Shown here one piece after another: positions 24,470 through 32,410 of a stretch of 64,000 bases of DNA. The notes under the pieces were generated by a model. It searched no databases. It had not been told where the DNA came from and saw nothing but the letters and a program-made list of their open reading frames with translations. The stretch is from Litorimonas sp947503715. Its GTDB lineage: Bacteria; Pseudomonadota; Alphaproteobacteria; Caulobacterales; Maricaulaceae. The stretch is taken from NCBI RefSeq assembly GCF_050271975.1, contig NZ_CP189850.1:1240001-1304000 (forward strand). Reading direction: 5' to 3'. Every line of letters begins with the position of its first letter. The first letter of the stretch is position 1. The position numbers and the translations under genes are program-made.

Positions 24470-24921
24470 TTCAACACCAAACCTTCATGCGGGCTGTCCA
24501 ATAAGAATGTCGGGACGGTGATGTCAAAGCTCTCACCCTGATCATCTTTGACCGTGTAAGACCCGCGCATCATGCCGGATGGCGCCGTCAGCGGCGCACC
24601 GGATGTGTAGCGGAACACTTCGCCGGATTTCACGACGGGACGTTCACCGACAACGCCGGACCCCCGGACTTCGTGAACTTGACCGCGACTATCCGCAATC
24701 TGCCAGAATCGTTCGACAACGGTGAGGTCGCGTCCGCTCTGATTATCAATTTCGACCGTATAGGCCCAAATGAAGCGCGAATCGGAAGGATTAGATTGAT
24801 CGGCCAGAAATTCCGGCTCAACGCGGACAATTACACCGTCCGTGCGGTGTTCGTAGAGGGGAAACCCCTGAATGGACGGTAATTCGTCCTCGCTATGTTG
24901 TTCTCTCTCTCGCACGCCCAC
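24466..24921 (-). CDS. apaG: ApaG family protein
   Basis: 151 residues with a GTG start at 24921; the E. coli protein is about 25 residues shorter, so this one has an N-terminal extension (about 1-22), and no ATG lies nearer. The ApaG/DUF525 beta-sandwich is evident: VRVEPEFLADQSNPSDSRFIWAYTVEIDNQS, ERFWQIADSRGQVHEVRGSGVVGERPVVKSGEVFRYTSGAPL and MRGSYTVKDDQGESFDITVPTFLLDSP. The family is associated with magnesium/cobalt resistance phenotypes and binds pyrophosphate-type ligands; no enzyme activity is certain. The gene is divergent from the dCTP deaminase, with 187 bp between. Confidence 0.93.
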   Translation of the reverse strand: MGVREREQHSEDELPSIQGFPLYEHRTDGVIVRVEPEFLADQSNPSDSRFIWAYTVEIDNQSGRDLTVVERFWQIADSRGQVHEVRGSGVVGERPVVKSGEVFRYTSGAPLTAPSGMMRGSYTVKDDQGESFDITVPTFLLDSPHEGLVLN

Positions 24922-25108
24922 TCCCGTTCGTCACGATTTTTCAGGTTTTCCCACAAAACCAGTCTCTCTCTATCGTGACCGTGACGAAAGAATGTCGCAC
25001 CTGCAAGGACTTTCCCCAGTGAATACAGGATTCAAAACAGGGAAAACTCATGTACAGATTTGTGGTCGAACCCGTTGCACATCACATAGAAAAGGGTAGC
25101 TTGCCCGC

Positions 25109-26131
25109 ATGAGCTACGGAATTCTCCCCCAACAGGACATTGCTGACTTCGTTGCGCAGGGGCGTATTACGGGTCTGAAAACCGACCCGGCTCATCCGCC
25201 CTCGGTTCAGCCTGCAAGCCTGGATTTATGCCTCGGCGGAACTGCTTATCGTTTGCGTGCCAGTTTTCTGCCGGGACGCGATCGCACGGTTCGCGAGAGC
25301 CTGGATTTCGTCAAAATGCACGAAATCGACTTGAACGGTGGCGCGGTTCTGGAAACGGGATGCGTTTATTTACTCCCGCTTTGCGAGAGTTTGAACCTAC
25401 CGGAAGATGTCGAGGGATTGGCAAATCCGAAAAGTTCGACCGGTCGACTGGATGTCTTCACCCGTGTCATTTGCGATGGCGGAGAATTATTCGATCATAT
25501 TCCGGCTGGATATTCCGGACCGCTTTACATGGAGGTCGCGCCGCGTACATTCCCGGTTCTCGTCCGTCCCGGTGATCGTCTCGGACAGATTCGATTTCGA
25601 CGCGGGGCTCATAAAGCGTTACGCACGCAACATGTCAGTATTGATCTGGAAGGTGACGGTCCCGGAGCGGTTATCGGCTACCGCGCGCGGCGTCATTCGG
25701 GCATGGTGGATTTACGCGGTCTTGGCGCACATGCGCCAGAGGATTTCTGGGCCCCCTTACGTGCGCCGCAAGGGCAGTTAGTTCTGGATCCTGAGGAATT
25801 TTATATTCTCGCAAGTCGCGAATCCGTTGAAATCCCGATTAATCAAGCCGCTGAAATGGCCCCCATTGCGCCCGAAATTGGCGAATTCCGGGCGCATTAT
25901 GCCGGATTCTTTGATCCCGGTTTTGGTGTAGCCAAACAAGGCGGTGCTGGCAGTCGCGCGGTCTTGGAAGTCCGCGGCCGAGATGTCCCCTTTCTTCTAC
26001 GACACGGACAACCCGTCGCAAAGCTTGTCTTTGAAACCATGTCGGCCATACCGGACACGCTTTATGGCGATCAGGGCAGTCACTATCAGGCGCAAGGATT
26101 ACGATTGTCGAAACATTTTTCGCAGGTCTGA
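25109..26131 (+). CDS. 2'-deoxycytidine 5'-triphosphate deaminase, long two-domain form
   Basis: 340 residues, about twice a single Dcd, with two dUTPase-like halves. The N-terminal half has PASLDLCLGGTAYRL (about 32-46) and the ANPKSSTGRLDVFTRVI block (about 106-122), which holds the active-site residues; the C-terminal half repeats the layout with EFRAHYAGFFDPGFG (about 256-270). This long form, common in alphaproteobacteria, deaminates dCTP to dUTP and so feeds thymidylate synthesis together with Dut (17253-17708). It stands alone behind 187 bp that contain a 9 bp inverted repeat (24927-24935 with 24980-24988). Confidence 0.9.
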   Translation: MSYGILPQQDIADFVAQGRITGLKTDPAHPPSVQPASLDLCLGGTAYRLRASFLPGRDRTVRESLDFVKMHEIDLNGGAVLETGCVYLLPLCESLNLPEDVEGLANPKSSTGRLDVFTRVICDGGELFDHIPAGYSGPLYMEVAPRTFPVLVRPGDRLGQIRFRRGAHKALRTQHVSIDLEGDGPGAVIGYRARRHSGMVDLRGLGAHAPEDFWAPLRAPQGQLVLDPEEFYILASRESVEIPINQAAEMAPIAPEIGEFRAHYAGFFDPGFGVAKQGGAGSRAVLEVRGRDVPFLLRHGQPVAKLVFETMSAIPDTLYGDQGSHYQAQGLRLSKHFSQV

Positions 26132-26244
26132 TTTAACTAATATTAAATTCAACGTTTACGTCTTCAAATTTCAATTATCCTTCTGAACAAAATCAAGACT
26201 TAAGAAAAATGTCAGCTGAATAAGTTGCGGTTTGGATTTCATCC

Positions 26245-26264
26245 CTCATAGTTCCTCATAGTTC
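26245..26264. repeat. Tandem 10 bp direct repeat upstream of the S9 peptidase
   Basis: Two exact head-to-tail copies of CTCATAGTTC, one helical turn apart, 24 bp before the ATG at 26288. The spacing would place two recognition half-sites on the same face of the helix; replication slippage is the plain alternative. Confidence 0.4.
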
Positions 26265-26287
26265 GAAACATTCATTAGGGTTGGGTT

Positions 26288-28246
26288 ATGCGCATTTCAT
26301 TTTTTAACGTCGTCATCTTTGTGGCTGCTTCATCTTTGTTTGGCGCGCTCTCCTCTGCAACCTACGCGGCGCCGCCTGCCAAAGCCTTTGGTGAATTGCC
26401 GGTCTCGTTAGACGCGGATTTGTCGCCAGATGGGAAACGAATCGGCGTGATTTCCAATCAAGGTGGTAATTATTTTGTTTATACGAGTGTGATCGATGAT
26501 CTTACCGTTAAGCCGACCGTCCTCGCCCTCGGGGAAGATATCAGACCTGAATATATCCGTTGGATAAATAATGATCGCTTTGTTGTTTCCGTCGCGAAAC
26601 TTGAATCCTATCGCGATACACCGTTTATGATTGGCTATCTCTACACACAGGATGTGTCCGGTGATGAAAAAGGCCGCTTAGTGGTCAAACCCCGTAACAT
26701 GTTTCGACAGTTCAACAATCGAGTGGTGGATTGGTTGGAGGATGATCCGGATCATATTTTAATGGCCTATTCGGAAGAAGAATTTAGCGCCTATCCCGAT
26801 GTTTATAAGGTCAAAGTGGAGAATGGCCGGGACCGACGCGTCAAAAGCGGCGTGAATGGCATCGAGCGGTGGATGACAGATGATAATGGCGTTCTACGTA
26901 TCGGCGTCGGCGAGACCGATAAAGGTAAAGACCGGATGAGAATTTTTGATCCGCTCACAGAGAAATGGGAAACTGATTACGAATATCCCGGTCTCGAAGC
27001 CGACACGCCGATTTTTGGTATTTTAAGTGACGGAAGAGAATTGATTGTCGGGCGCTATAATGGCCGCGATACACTCGGGCTCTATATATATGACCTTGTT
27101 GAGAAGAAAGTGACGCGCGAATTATTCCATAATGATGATTATGATGCCTCGGGCGTCGTCGTCAGTACGGACGGCGAAACTGTGATCGGGGCTAAATATA
27201 TAGCCGACGAAGTCGAGACTGAGCTCTTGGGCGAATATTCTACCCTCATTGATGAACTGCGCGCGAAATATCCTGATTATTCGGTTAGGTTTGTTGATCA
27301 AACGGACGATTACCGGACCCTCATTGTGAGAATGAGTACGGCATATGAACCGGGCGGTCTGTTTATGTATTCCAGCGGTGACGAAAATGTGCGGTTGGTG
27401 GGACGTCAATATAACGGCTTGGAAGCTGCCGATATGGGGAGCGTCGTTGCCGCCTCCTACACGGCGCGGGACGGTCAAAAAATTCCGGCCTATATTACGA
27501 TGCCCGTGACTGTGACCACGCAGGCGCAGTTTAAGAACCTGCCCTTTATCATTCTGCCTCATGGCGGCCCCTATGGACGTGATGCGAAGCGATTTGACTA
27601 TTTTGCACAGTTTTTCGCCTCTCGCGGTTATGGGGTTATGCAGATGAACTTTCGCGGATCTGACGGATATGGAAAATCTTTTGAAGAGGCCGGACGAAAC
27701 AATTGGATTGTCATGCAGGAAGATGTCGAGGACGCGACGAAATACCTATTTAAAAAAGGATATGCTGATCCGGACCGAACCTGTATCGCCGGTTGGTCCT
27801 ATGGTGGCTATGCGGCCTTGATGGGTGCGGCGAAAGATGTGGAAAATCGATATAGTTGCGTCATCGCAATGGCGGCTCTCACTGATATTGCGGATGCGAA
27901 ACGTGACCTTGCAAAATATCGCGGGGGAAAAAATGCCGCCAAAACATTTTTTGGCGAGGCCATGGATGACAAAGAGACCCGCAAAGCGAATTCGCCGACG
28001 CAACGGGCGGACGATATCAAAGTCCCCGTTTTTCTGGCGCATGGCGACTCGGATATTAATGTTCACTTTGATCAATATAAGAAGATGAAGAGAGCATTGG
28101 AAAAGGCGGGTGTTGACGGGACCTATATGGAATTTGAGGATGAAGATCATTACCTCTCACGTCAGGAAAACCGCGAAGCCTTTTTCGAAGGCCTTGATAA
28201 TTTCCTTATCAAGGTGAACGGCGAATCTGAATTTATGGCGAAATGA
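26288..28246 (+). CDS. Secreted S9 family (prolyl oligopeptidase-type) peptidase
   Basis: 652 residues with a signal peptide (about 1-27, ending TYAA), so periplasmic or secreted. The N-terminal half (about 30-390) is a beta-propeller of WD/PD40-like strands that filters peptide substrates. The alpha/beta hydrolase domain follows: oxyanion region PHGGPYGRD, nucleophile Ser in GWSYGGYAALMG (about residue 504), catalytic Asp in LAHGDSDINVHFDQ and His in FEDEDHYLSR. The order and spacing fit dipeptidyl-peptidase IV/acylaminoacyl-peptidase relatives. It is a single gene preceded by an AT-rich 156 bp leader with a tandem repeat. No transporter lies next to it. Confidence 0.92.
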   Translation: MRISFFNVVIFVAASSLFGALSSATYAAPPAKAFGELPVSLDADLSPDGKRIGVISNQGGNYFVYTSVIDDLTVKPTVLALGEDIRPEYIRWINNDRFVVSVAKLESYRDTPFMIGYLYTQDVSGDEKGRLVVKPRNMFRQFNNRVVDWLEDDPDHILMAYSEEEFSAYPDVYKVKVENGRDRRVKSGVNGIERWMTDDNGVLRIGVGETDKGKDRMRIFDPLTEKWETDYEYPGLEADTPIFGILSDGRELIVGRYNGRDTLGLYIYDLVEKKVTRELFHNDDYDASGVVVSTDGETVIGAKYIADEVETELLGEYSTLIDELRAKYPDYSVRFVDQTDDYRTLIVRMSTAYEPGGLFMYSSGDENVRLVGRQYNGLEAADMGSVVAASYTARDGQKIPAYITMPVTVTTQAQFKNLPFIILPHGGPYGRDAKRFDYFAQFFASRGYGVMQMNFRGSDGYGKSFEEAGRNNWIVMQEDVEDATKYLFKKGYADPDRTCIAGWSYGGYAALMGAAKDVENRYSCVIAMAALTDIADAKRDLAKYRGGKNAAKTFFGEAMDDKETRKANSPTQRADDIKVPVFLAHGDSDINVHFDQYKKMKRALEKAGVDGTYMEFEDEDHYLSRQENREAFFEGLDNFLIKVNGESEFMAK

Positions 28247-28253
28247 AATAAGG

Positions 28254-28282
28254 ATTAGGCGGAGCAGCTCGCTCCGCCTAAT
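28254..28282. terminator. 12 bp perfect hairpin shared by two convergent genes
   Basis: ATTAGGCGGAGC, loop AGCTC, GCTCCGCCTAAT. It begins 8 bp after the S9 peptidase stop and overlaps the last codons of the radical SAM gene, so it can end transcription from both sides. U-runs are weak on both strands. Confidence 0.65.
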
Positions 28283-29196
28283 ACGCAGAACTTTGCGCAA
28301 TGCGGATGGTTGAGGGCCACGGGTCCGAGGCTTTGTGAAAGCGTTTTGCCCATCTCGAATTGCGAGTCATCCCACAGCAGAGTGCAGGCAAGGATAACGG
28401 GGCGGGCTTCGCCTTTCCGTCTTACAACCATCCGCGAATGACTGCACATCAGACTATCAGGGTGGATGTCCAAAATACCCCAACAGGCTGTCGTGATTTC
28501 CGGTACGTCCATGGTGTCATCCATCTCCGGGAATAACATGACATGGGCTGGATTTGATGCATCGACTTTCCAACCGTGCTCTTCAATGAGTTTTGCATAT
28601 CCCGCGCGTGCAGCGACGTCTGATTCTGAAAATGTTGCGCGTCCGGCAATATGCAAATCAAACCCATTATCTGTCAGCCAGCGAAGTCCTTCTAGCGCAA
28701 TGTCGTAACTTCCGTCCCCACGTTCCGCATCATGGCTCTGTCTCGTGAAATGATCGAGGCTGACGCGCAGTGTCATCTTCCCCCGAAAGCGGTGTTGTAA
28801 ATCCAAAAGTCCAGACTGTACCCGTGGCCGCATCATCGGTTTCATCGCATTTGTGAGAACGAGTAGAGAATGCCCCCGTTCCAATGCCATTTCCGATAGA
28901 CGGATGATATACGGGTTCAAGTAAGGTTCGCCGCCTGTAAAACCGATTTCGATTTTACCCATATCCAGAGCGTCTATTTCATCCAGATAAGGGGCCATAT
29001 CTTCCGGTGTTAGATAGATGAAATGATCAGCGGTGGGGGAACTCGCAATATAACAATTCGCACATTCAATATTACATTGTGATCCCGTGTTGAACCAGAG
29101 CGTGTCGAGCTGCTTGAAGAATACCTTTGCCCGCTTTTCACCTTTGGCGGTGATAAGAGGGTCTTTGAACTTCGCCGGATCAATCAGAATAGTCAT
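28255..29196 (-). CDS. Radical SAM enzyme with extra C-terminal cysteines
   Basis: 313 residues from the ATG at 29196; an in-frame start 30 bases earlier is possible. The cluster motif CNIECANC (Cys-x3-Cys-x2-Cys) lies near residue 43, followed by the SAM-binding GFTGGEPYLNP (GGE box). Behind the partial TIM barrel the protein has many cysteines: one in TTACWGI, one in SLMCSH, one in ILACTLL, then HCAKFC and a final SC close to the end. This spacing suggests an auxiliary iron-sulfur domain of the SPASM/twitch kind, as in peptide-modifying enzymes, though the consensus is not matched exactly. No precursor peptide gene is evident next to it. Substrate unknown. Confidence 0.85.
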   Translation of the reverse strand: MTILIDPAKFKDPLITAKGEKRAKVFFKQLDTLWFNTGSQCNIECANCYIASSPTADHFIYLTPEDMAPYLDEIDALDMGKIEIGFTGGEPYLNPYIIRLSEMALERGHSLLVLTNAMKPMMRPRVQSGLLDLQHRFRGKMTLRVSLDHFTRQSHDAERGDGSYDIALEGLRWLTDNGFDLHIAGRATFSESDVAARAGYAKLIEEHGWKVDASNPAHVMLFPEMDDTMDVPEITTACWGILDIHPDSLMCSHSRMVVRRKGEARPVILACTLLWDDSQFEMGKTLSQSLGPVALNHPHCAKFCVLGGASCSA

Positions 29197-29272
29197 CTTG
29201 TTATCGTAGCGAGCCAACCGAACCATGTCATATAAGAATGCGTTAAAGACCGTAATTATAAAATGGAAAGCT

Positions 29273-29321
29273 TGCTTGACATGTAAAGTGTGCTTGACTA
29301 AGTAAAGGACGCTTTACATAA
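29273..29321 (+). promoter_or_regulatory. Promoter with direct repeats and a palindrome before the XRE/membrane pair
   Basis: TGCTTGAC occurs twice (29273-29280 and 29291-29298), each followed closely by GTAAAG. The first copy gives a consensus -35 (TTGACA, 29275-29280). GTAAAG-GACG-CTTTAC (29302-29317) is a 6 bp palindrome located where the -10/start region would be. A GGAG ribosome site (29325-29328) lies 7 bases before the ATG at 29336. This layout suits repression by the small XRE regulator encoded second in the pair. Confidence 0.6.
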
Positions 29322-29335
29322 AAAGGAGAATAGTG

Positions 29336-29740
29336 ATGTCAGCAAAAACGCATTTAAGACGCTATATGTTTGGCATTCTGGGAGGATCACTCGGATATGC
29401 TGGCGCTATGATCGGGGTCAGTTTGGCACTCAAATCAACGGCGCTGCCACTCTCGGCGCAAATCGCATTGAGCTTAATTCCAGGATTATTCGTTTTATAT
29501 ATGCTTCACACAATCTGGCAGTTTGTGAGATGTGTCGATGAGGCCCAGCGCTACTTCTTCACGCAGAGTTTTGTTGTGGCGACATTTGCTGTCTTAGCTT
29601 TTAGCGGCGTATGGGGATTAATCGAATTGCTTGTCGATGGCGTACCAGATGTCCCCATATTTTGGATATTCCCCGTATTTTTTGTCTCCTTGGGCCTCTC
29701 ATCATGCTTTGGTCCGGCGCGTCACATGGGTTTAAAATAG
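29336..29740 (+). CDS. Four-helix membrane protein paired with an XRE regulator
   Basis: 134 residues with four hydrophobic segments (about 10-30, 42-62, 80-100, 108-126) and short loops. It starts at the ATG behind GGAG. Small membrane proteins of this size that precede a compact YozG/XRE-type regulator are common in bacteria; the function of the pair is unknown, and one idea is that the membrane partner senses an envelope state or sequesters the regulator. The regulator starts 13 bp after the stop. Confidence 0.75.
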   Translation: MSAKTHLRRYMFGILGGSLGYAGAMIGVSLALKSTALPLSAQIALSLIPGLFVLYMLHTIWQFVRCVDEAQRYFFTQSFVVATFAVLAFSGVWGLIELLVDGVPDVPIFWIFPVFFVSLGLSSCFGPARHMGLK

Positions 29741-29752
29741 GCGGCTATCAAT

Positions 29753-29944
29753 ATGGAAAACCGTTTAAAAGAATTACGCGCCGAAAAAGGATGGTCTCAA
29801 GCTGCGCTTGGAGATGAGCTCAATATCTCGCGCCAATCCGTCAATGCGATAGAAAAGGGACGATATGATCCGTCCCTGCCGCTCGCGTTTAAAATTGCCA
29901 GATTATTTGAAATGAAAATTGAAGAGATATTTTCTGATAATTAA
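29753..29944 (+). CDS. Small XRE-family helix-turn-helix regulator
   Basis: 63 residues, nearly all HTH: LKELRAEKGWSQAALGDELNISRQSVNAIEKGRYDPSLPLAFKIARLFEMKIEEIF. It is of the YozG/Cro-like type, with SRQSVNAIEKGRYDPS as the recognition helix region. It probably binds the repeats in front of the operon (29273-29317) as an autorepressor (inference). The stop codon overlaps the end of the convergent ATPase gene by four bases. Confidence 0.9.
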   Translation: MENRLKELRAEKGWSQAALGDELNISRQSVNAIEKGRYDPSLPLAFKIARLFEMKIEEIFSDN

Positions 29945-30654
29945 AGACTTTGCCCGTCGGGCGTGATGCGGAAAACCTGTGCCAGGGTCTCGATATCCAA
30001 AGCTTCATCGGGTAAGTGATCTTTGACGAGAATACCGTCTTGAATCACCCAAATGCGGTCTGCATATCTGCGCGCCAGGTTGAGGTCGTGTAAAGCGGTG
30101 ATGACGGTCCGGTGCTTTCCGGCATATCCGCGAAGAGCATCCATGACTGTGAGTTGATAATAGGGGTCAAGCGCTGTGACGGGCTCATCGGCAAGAAGAA
30201 TTTGTGCCTGTGTCGCAAAAGTTCGCGCGAGATGGACACGCATTTGTTCGCCTCCGGAAAGTGTACCGAATTCCCGGTCTGAAAACTCGCTCATGTCACA
30301 GCGTGAAAGACTGTCTGAAATGATCACATCATCATTCGAGGTTAGTTTACCAAGCGGCCCGATATGGGGTGTTCGGCCCAGCGCAACAATATCTCTAACT
30401 TTTCGGCGGACAGGTGCGGTCGCGTCTTGGGCAAGATAGGCCAAAGAGCTTGCGCGGGTGCGCGTATCTGGTGGAAGGTTCGTCTGACCTTCATGCGGTA
30501 TGAGACCTGTGACAGCTTTAAGAAGGGATGATTTTCCCGACCCGTTCGGTCCCACCAGAGCGATTAACTCTCCGGCTCGTGCTTTTACAGTTATGCCCCG
30601 TATGACCGTTTTGCCGGAATAAGCGACGCGTATATTATTTAATTCTAACGTCAT
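29941..30654 (-). CDS. ABC importer ATPase, FecE/BtuD type
   Basis: 237 residues from the ATG at 30654, which overlaps the permease stop (ATGA). Nucleotide-binding signatures: Walker A GPNGSGKSSLLK (about 32-43), Q-loop LAYLAQDA, signature LSGGEQMRVHLAR, Walker B ILLADEPVTALD, and the switch His in TALHDLNLARRYADR. This fits the subfamily that drives uptake of iron-siderophores, haem or cobalamin. It is the last gene of a seven-gene minus-strand run that starts with rfbC, and the third part of an SBP-permease-ATPase set. The ligand cannot be fixed from these motifs. Confidence 0.92.
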   Translation of the reverse strand: MTLELNNIRVAYSGKTVIRGITVKARAGELIALVGPNGSGKSSLLKAVTGLIPHEGQTNLPPDTRTRASSLAYLAQDATAPVRRKVRDIVALGRTPHIGPLGKLTSNDDVIISDSLSRCDMSEFSDREFGTLSGGEQMRVHLARTFATQAQILLADEPVTALDPYYQLTVMDALRGYAGKHRTVITALHDLNLARRYADRIWVIQDGILVKDHLPDEALDIETLAQVFRITPDGQSL

Positions 30655-31619
30655 GTCTGCCGCCAAGCCAACCAAAGGAAGAACGGAACTCCGATCAATG
30701 AAGTGACAATGCCAAGATAGAGAGGGGTGCCGGGTCCGGAGGTTGCCCTGATAAGCGTGTCCACAATGACGAGGAAGATTGCGCCGCCCAATGCGGAGAG
30801 GGGGACGAGGCGCGCTTCATCAGGCCCGGTTAGGAATCGCAAAATATGAGGTACAAATAGACCGACAAATCCAATCGCACCTGCGACTGCTACGCCCGCG
30901 CCAATACAAAGCGCACAACCCGTGACGATAAGAGCTTGTGTTCTAGCCACGGAAATGCCGAGGCTTTGTGCCGTCTCTTCACCAAGCCCCAGGACGCGCA
31001 AGGCCGGACCACTGAGACAGAGTAAAGTCAATCCAACAAGTGTCAGAGGGCCGCTAATCGCGACATCTAACAGGTCAGCGTTTTTTAACGACCCCATTAA
31101 CCAATATACGAGTTCCGACAGCGCCCATGGATTAGGGGCGAGGTTCATGACGAGCCCCGTCACGGCTGTCGCAAGCGCGCCAATCCCAATCCCCGCCAGG
31201 ACGAGTCCTGACGCGCCCGGCTTACGGCGGGAGAACCCCGTCATTGCAAGGGCTCCCAATAGGGCCAGTCCGATCGCGGCGGGCGTGATGAGTGCGTTGA
31301 AATCAAAATACAGCGCCAGAACCGCCCCCAAAGCCGCGCAGGCTGAAAACCCGAGGAGTCCGGGGGCCGCAAGCGGGTTGCGGGTAAAGCCTTGTAGGGC
31401 TGCGCCGGATGCGCCCAATCCCGCGCCGACAATTGCGGCGAGTAAGGCCCGCGGCAGGCGAATGTCCTGCATGATGGTTTGAATATTAGCGTCCCCTCTG
31501 CCGAGCAGACCATTAAAGATTTCGGCGATTGAAAACGCGGTCGGGCCAATGATCAAACTCAATAGGCTGACGAGAATGAGCAAACCCGCGAGAGAGACCG
31601 TCCAGAGCCGCGCGCTCAC
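30651..31619 (-). CDS. ABC importer permease, FecCD/BtuC type
   Basis: 322 residues with nine to ten membrane helices. The FecCD family pattern is visible: LPRALLAAIVGAGLGASGAALQGFTRNPLAAPGLLGFSACAALGA (about 53-98), the cytoplasmic coupling region WLMGSLKN, and GAIGFVGLFVPHILR (about 255-269) that contacts the ATPase. It forms a homodimeric channel for siderophore, haem or B12 in the inner membrane. It overlaps the substrate-binding protein gene (four bases) and the ATPase gene (four bases). Confidence 0.93.
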   Translation of the reverse strand: MSARLWTVSLAGLLILVSLLSLIIGPTAFSIAEIFNGLLGRGDANIQTIMQDIRLPRALLAAIVGAGLGASGAALQGFTRNPLAAPGLLGFSACAALGAVLALYFDFNALITPAAIGLALLGALAMTGFSRRKPGASGLVLAGIGIGALATAVTGLVMNLAPNPWALSELVYWLMGSLKNADLLDVAISGPLTLVGLTLLCLSGPALRVLGLGEETAQSLGISVARTQALIVTGCALCIGAGVAVAGAIGFVGLFVPHILRFLTGPDEARLVPLSALGGAIFLVIVDTLIRATSGPGTPLYLGIVTSLIGVPFFLWLAWRQT

Positions 31620-32410
31620 AACTTCGCCAATTCTTTAGATAAAAGCTCTGCCGCATCGACAAGGCCCGGCCCTGCACAGGGCCATAATGCGCCGGGAATA
31701 TCTATCTGCGGAACTGCCTCTAATCGTTCTGCCAATGCGGCGTGCCGGATGGCACGGTCATTCGTACCTTTATAATTTGAGGCCATGAAACTCGTGACAA
31801 TGATATCGGGATTTAATTGTAATAGGCTTTCCGTATCGGGGCTTTGCCAACCCGGTGTTGAGATAATGTTTTCGCCACCGACGACCTCAAAGACCGCATT
31901 CACAAATGTACCGGGTCCCGCCGTCCCGCCCGCACGATTAAGATAGAGGAGTTTGGGTGGCGTTTTAGACCGATCAATTTTATTCAGACGATCTTTTAAA
32001 CTGTCAGACGGGTTTCTGGCCTCTAGCGTTTTTGAAAGCGCCTCAAAATTTGTCCAAACTGTCTCGAAATTCTCGCCCCATGTTAAACTGACAGCGGGAG
32101 ATTGAAGCTGCGACGGCCCTGGGCCAACGATAATTTTCGCGTCGGAAAAGGTTATCAAGCGTTCGAGATTCTCTCCCGCCTGCGGTAAGTCTTGTAATGT
32201 GTCTGGTGCGCGGGAGAGTGTACTGCGCGACTGCCAAGATAGTGCCCCAATCCGGTCGCGCAGGTCCGGCATGGCGAGAAGGTAGCTATCCGCGCAGAGC
32301 GATGTGCTGACGATTTGATCTGAGGTCAGTGCGGTATTTTTGACGGTGCAGGCGCTCAAAACGGCGACCCCAAAGGCGGTCAAGACCGCTGGATAGAGTT
32401 TTGGTCTCAG
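31616..32410 (-). CDS. ABC importer substrate-binding lipoprotein, BtuF/FecB-like, probable CTG start
   Basis: 264 residues if translation begins at the CTG at 32410, which overlaps the rfbA stop as CTGA. That start gives a normal lipoprotein signal: a basic start (RPK), a hydrophobic core (AVLTAFGVAVL) and lipobox LSAC. A TTG at 32383 would leave only about 11 residues before the Cys, and the nearest upstream in-frame ATG codon is far inside rfbA. The mature part is a class III binding protein: VSTSLCADSYLLAMPDLRDRIGALSWQSR is typical of the BtuF/FecB group, with ILLQLNPDIIVTS-like second-lobe strand (LLQLNPDIIVTSF). The ligand is vitamin B12 or an iron complex; motifs do not decide. Confidence 0.8.
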   Translation of the reverse strand: MRPKLYPAVLTAFGVAVLSACTVKNTALTSDQIVSTSLCADSYLLAMPDLRDRIGALSWQSRSTLSRAPDTLQDLPQAGENLERLITFSDAKIIVGPGPSQLQSPAVSLTWGENFETVWTNFEALSKTLEARNPSDSLKDRLNKIDRSKTPPKLLYLNRAGGTAGPGTFVNAVFEVVGGENIISTPGWQSPDTESLLQLNPDIIVTSFMASNYKGTNDRAIRHAALAERLEAVPQIDIPGALWPCAGPGLVDAAELLSKELAKL

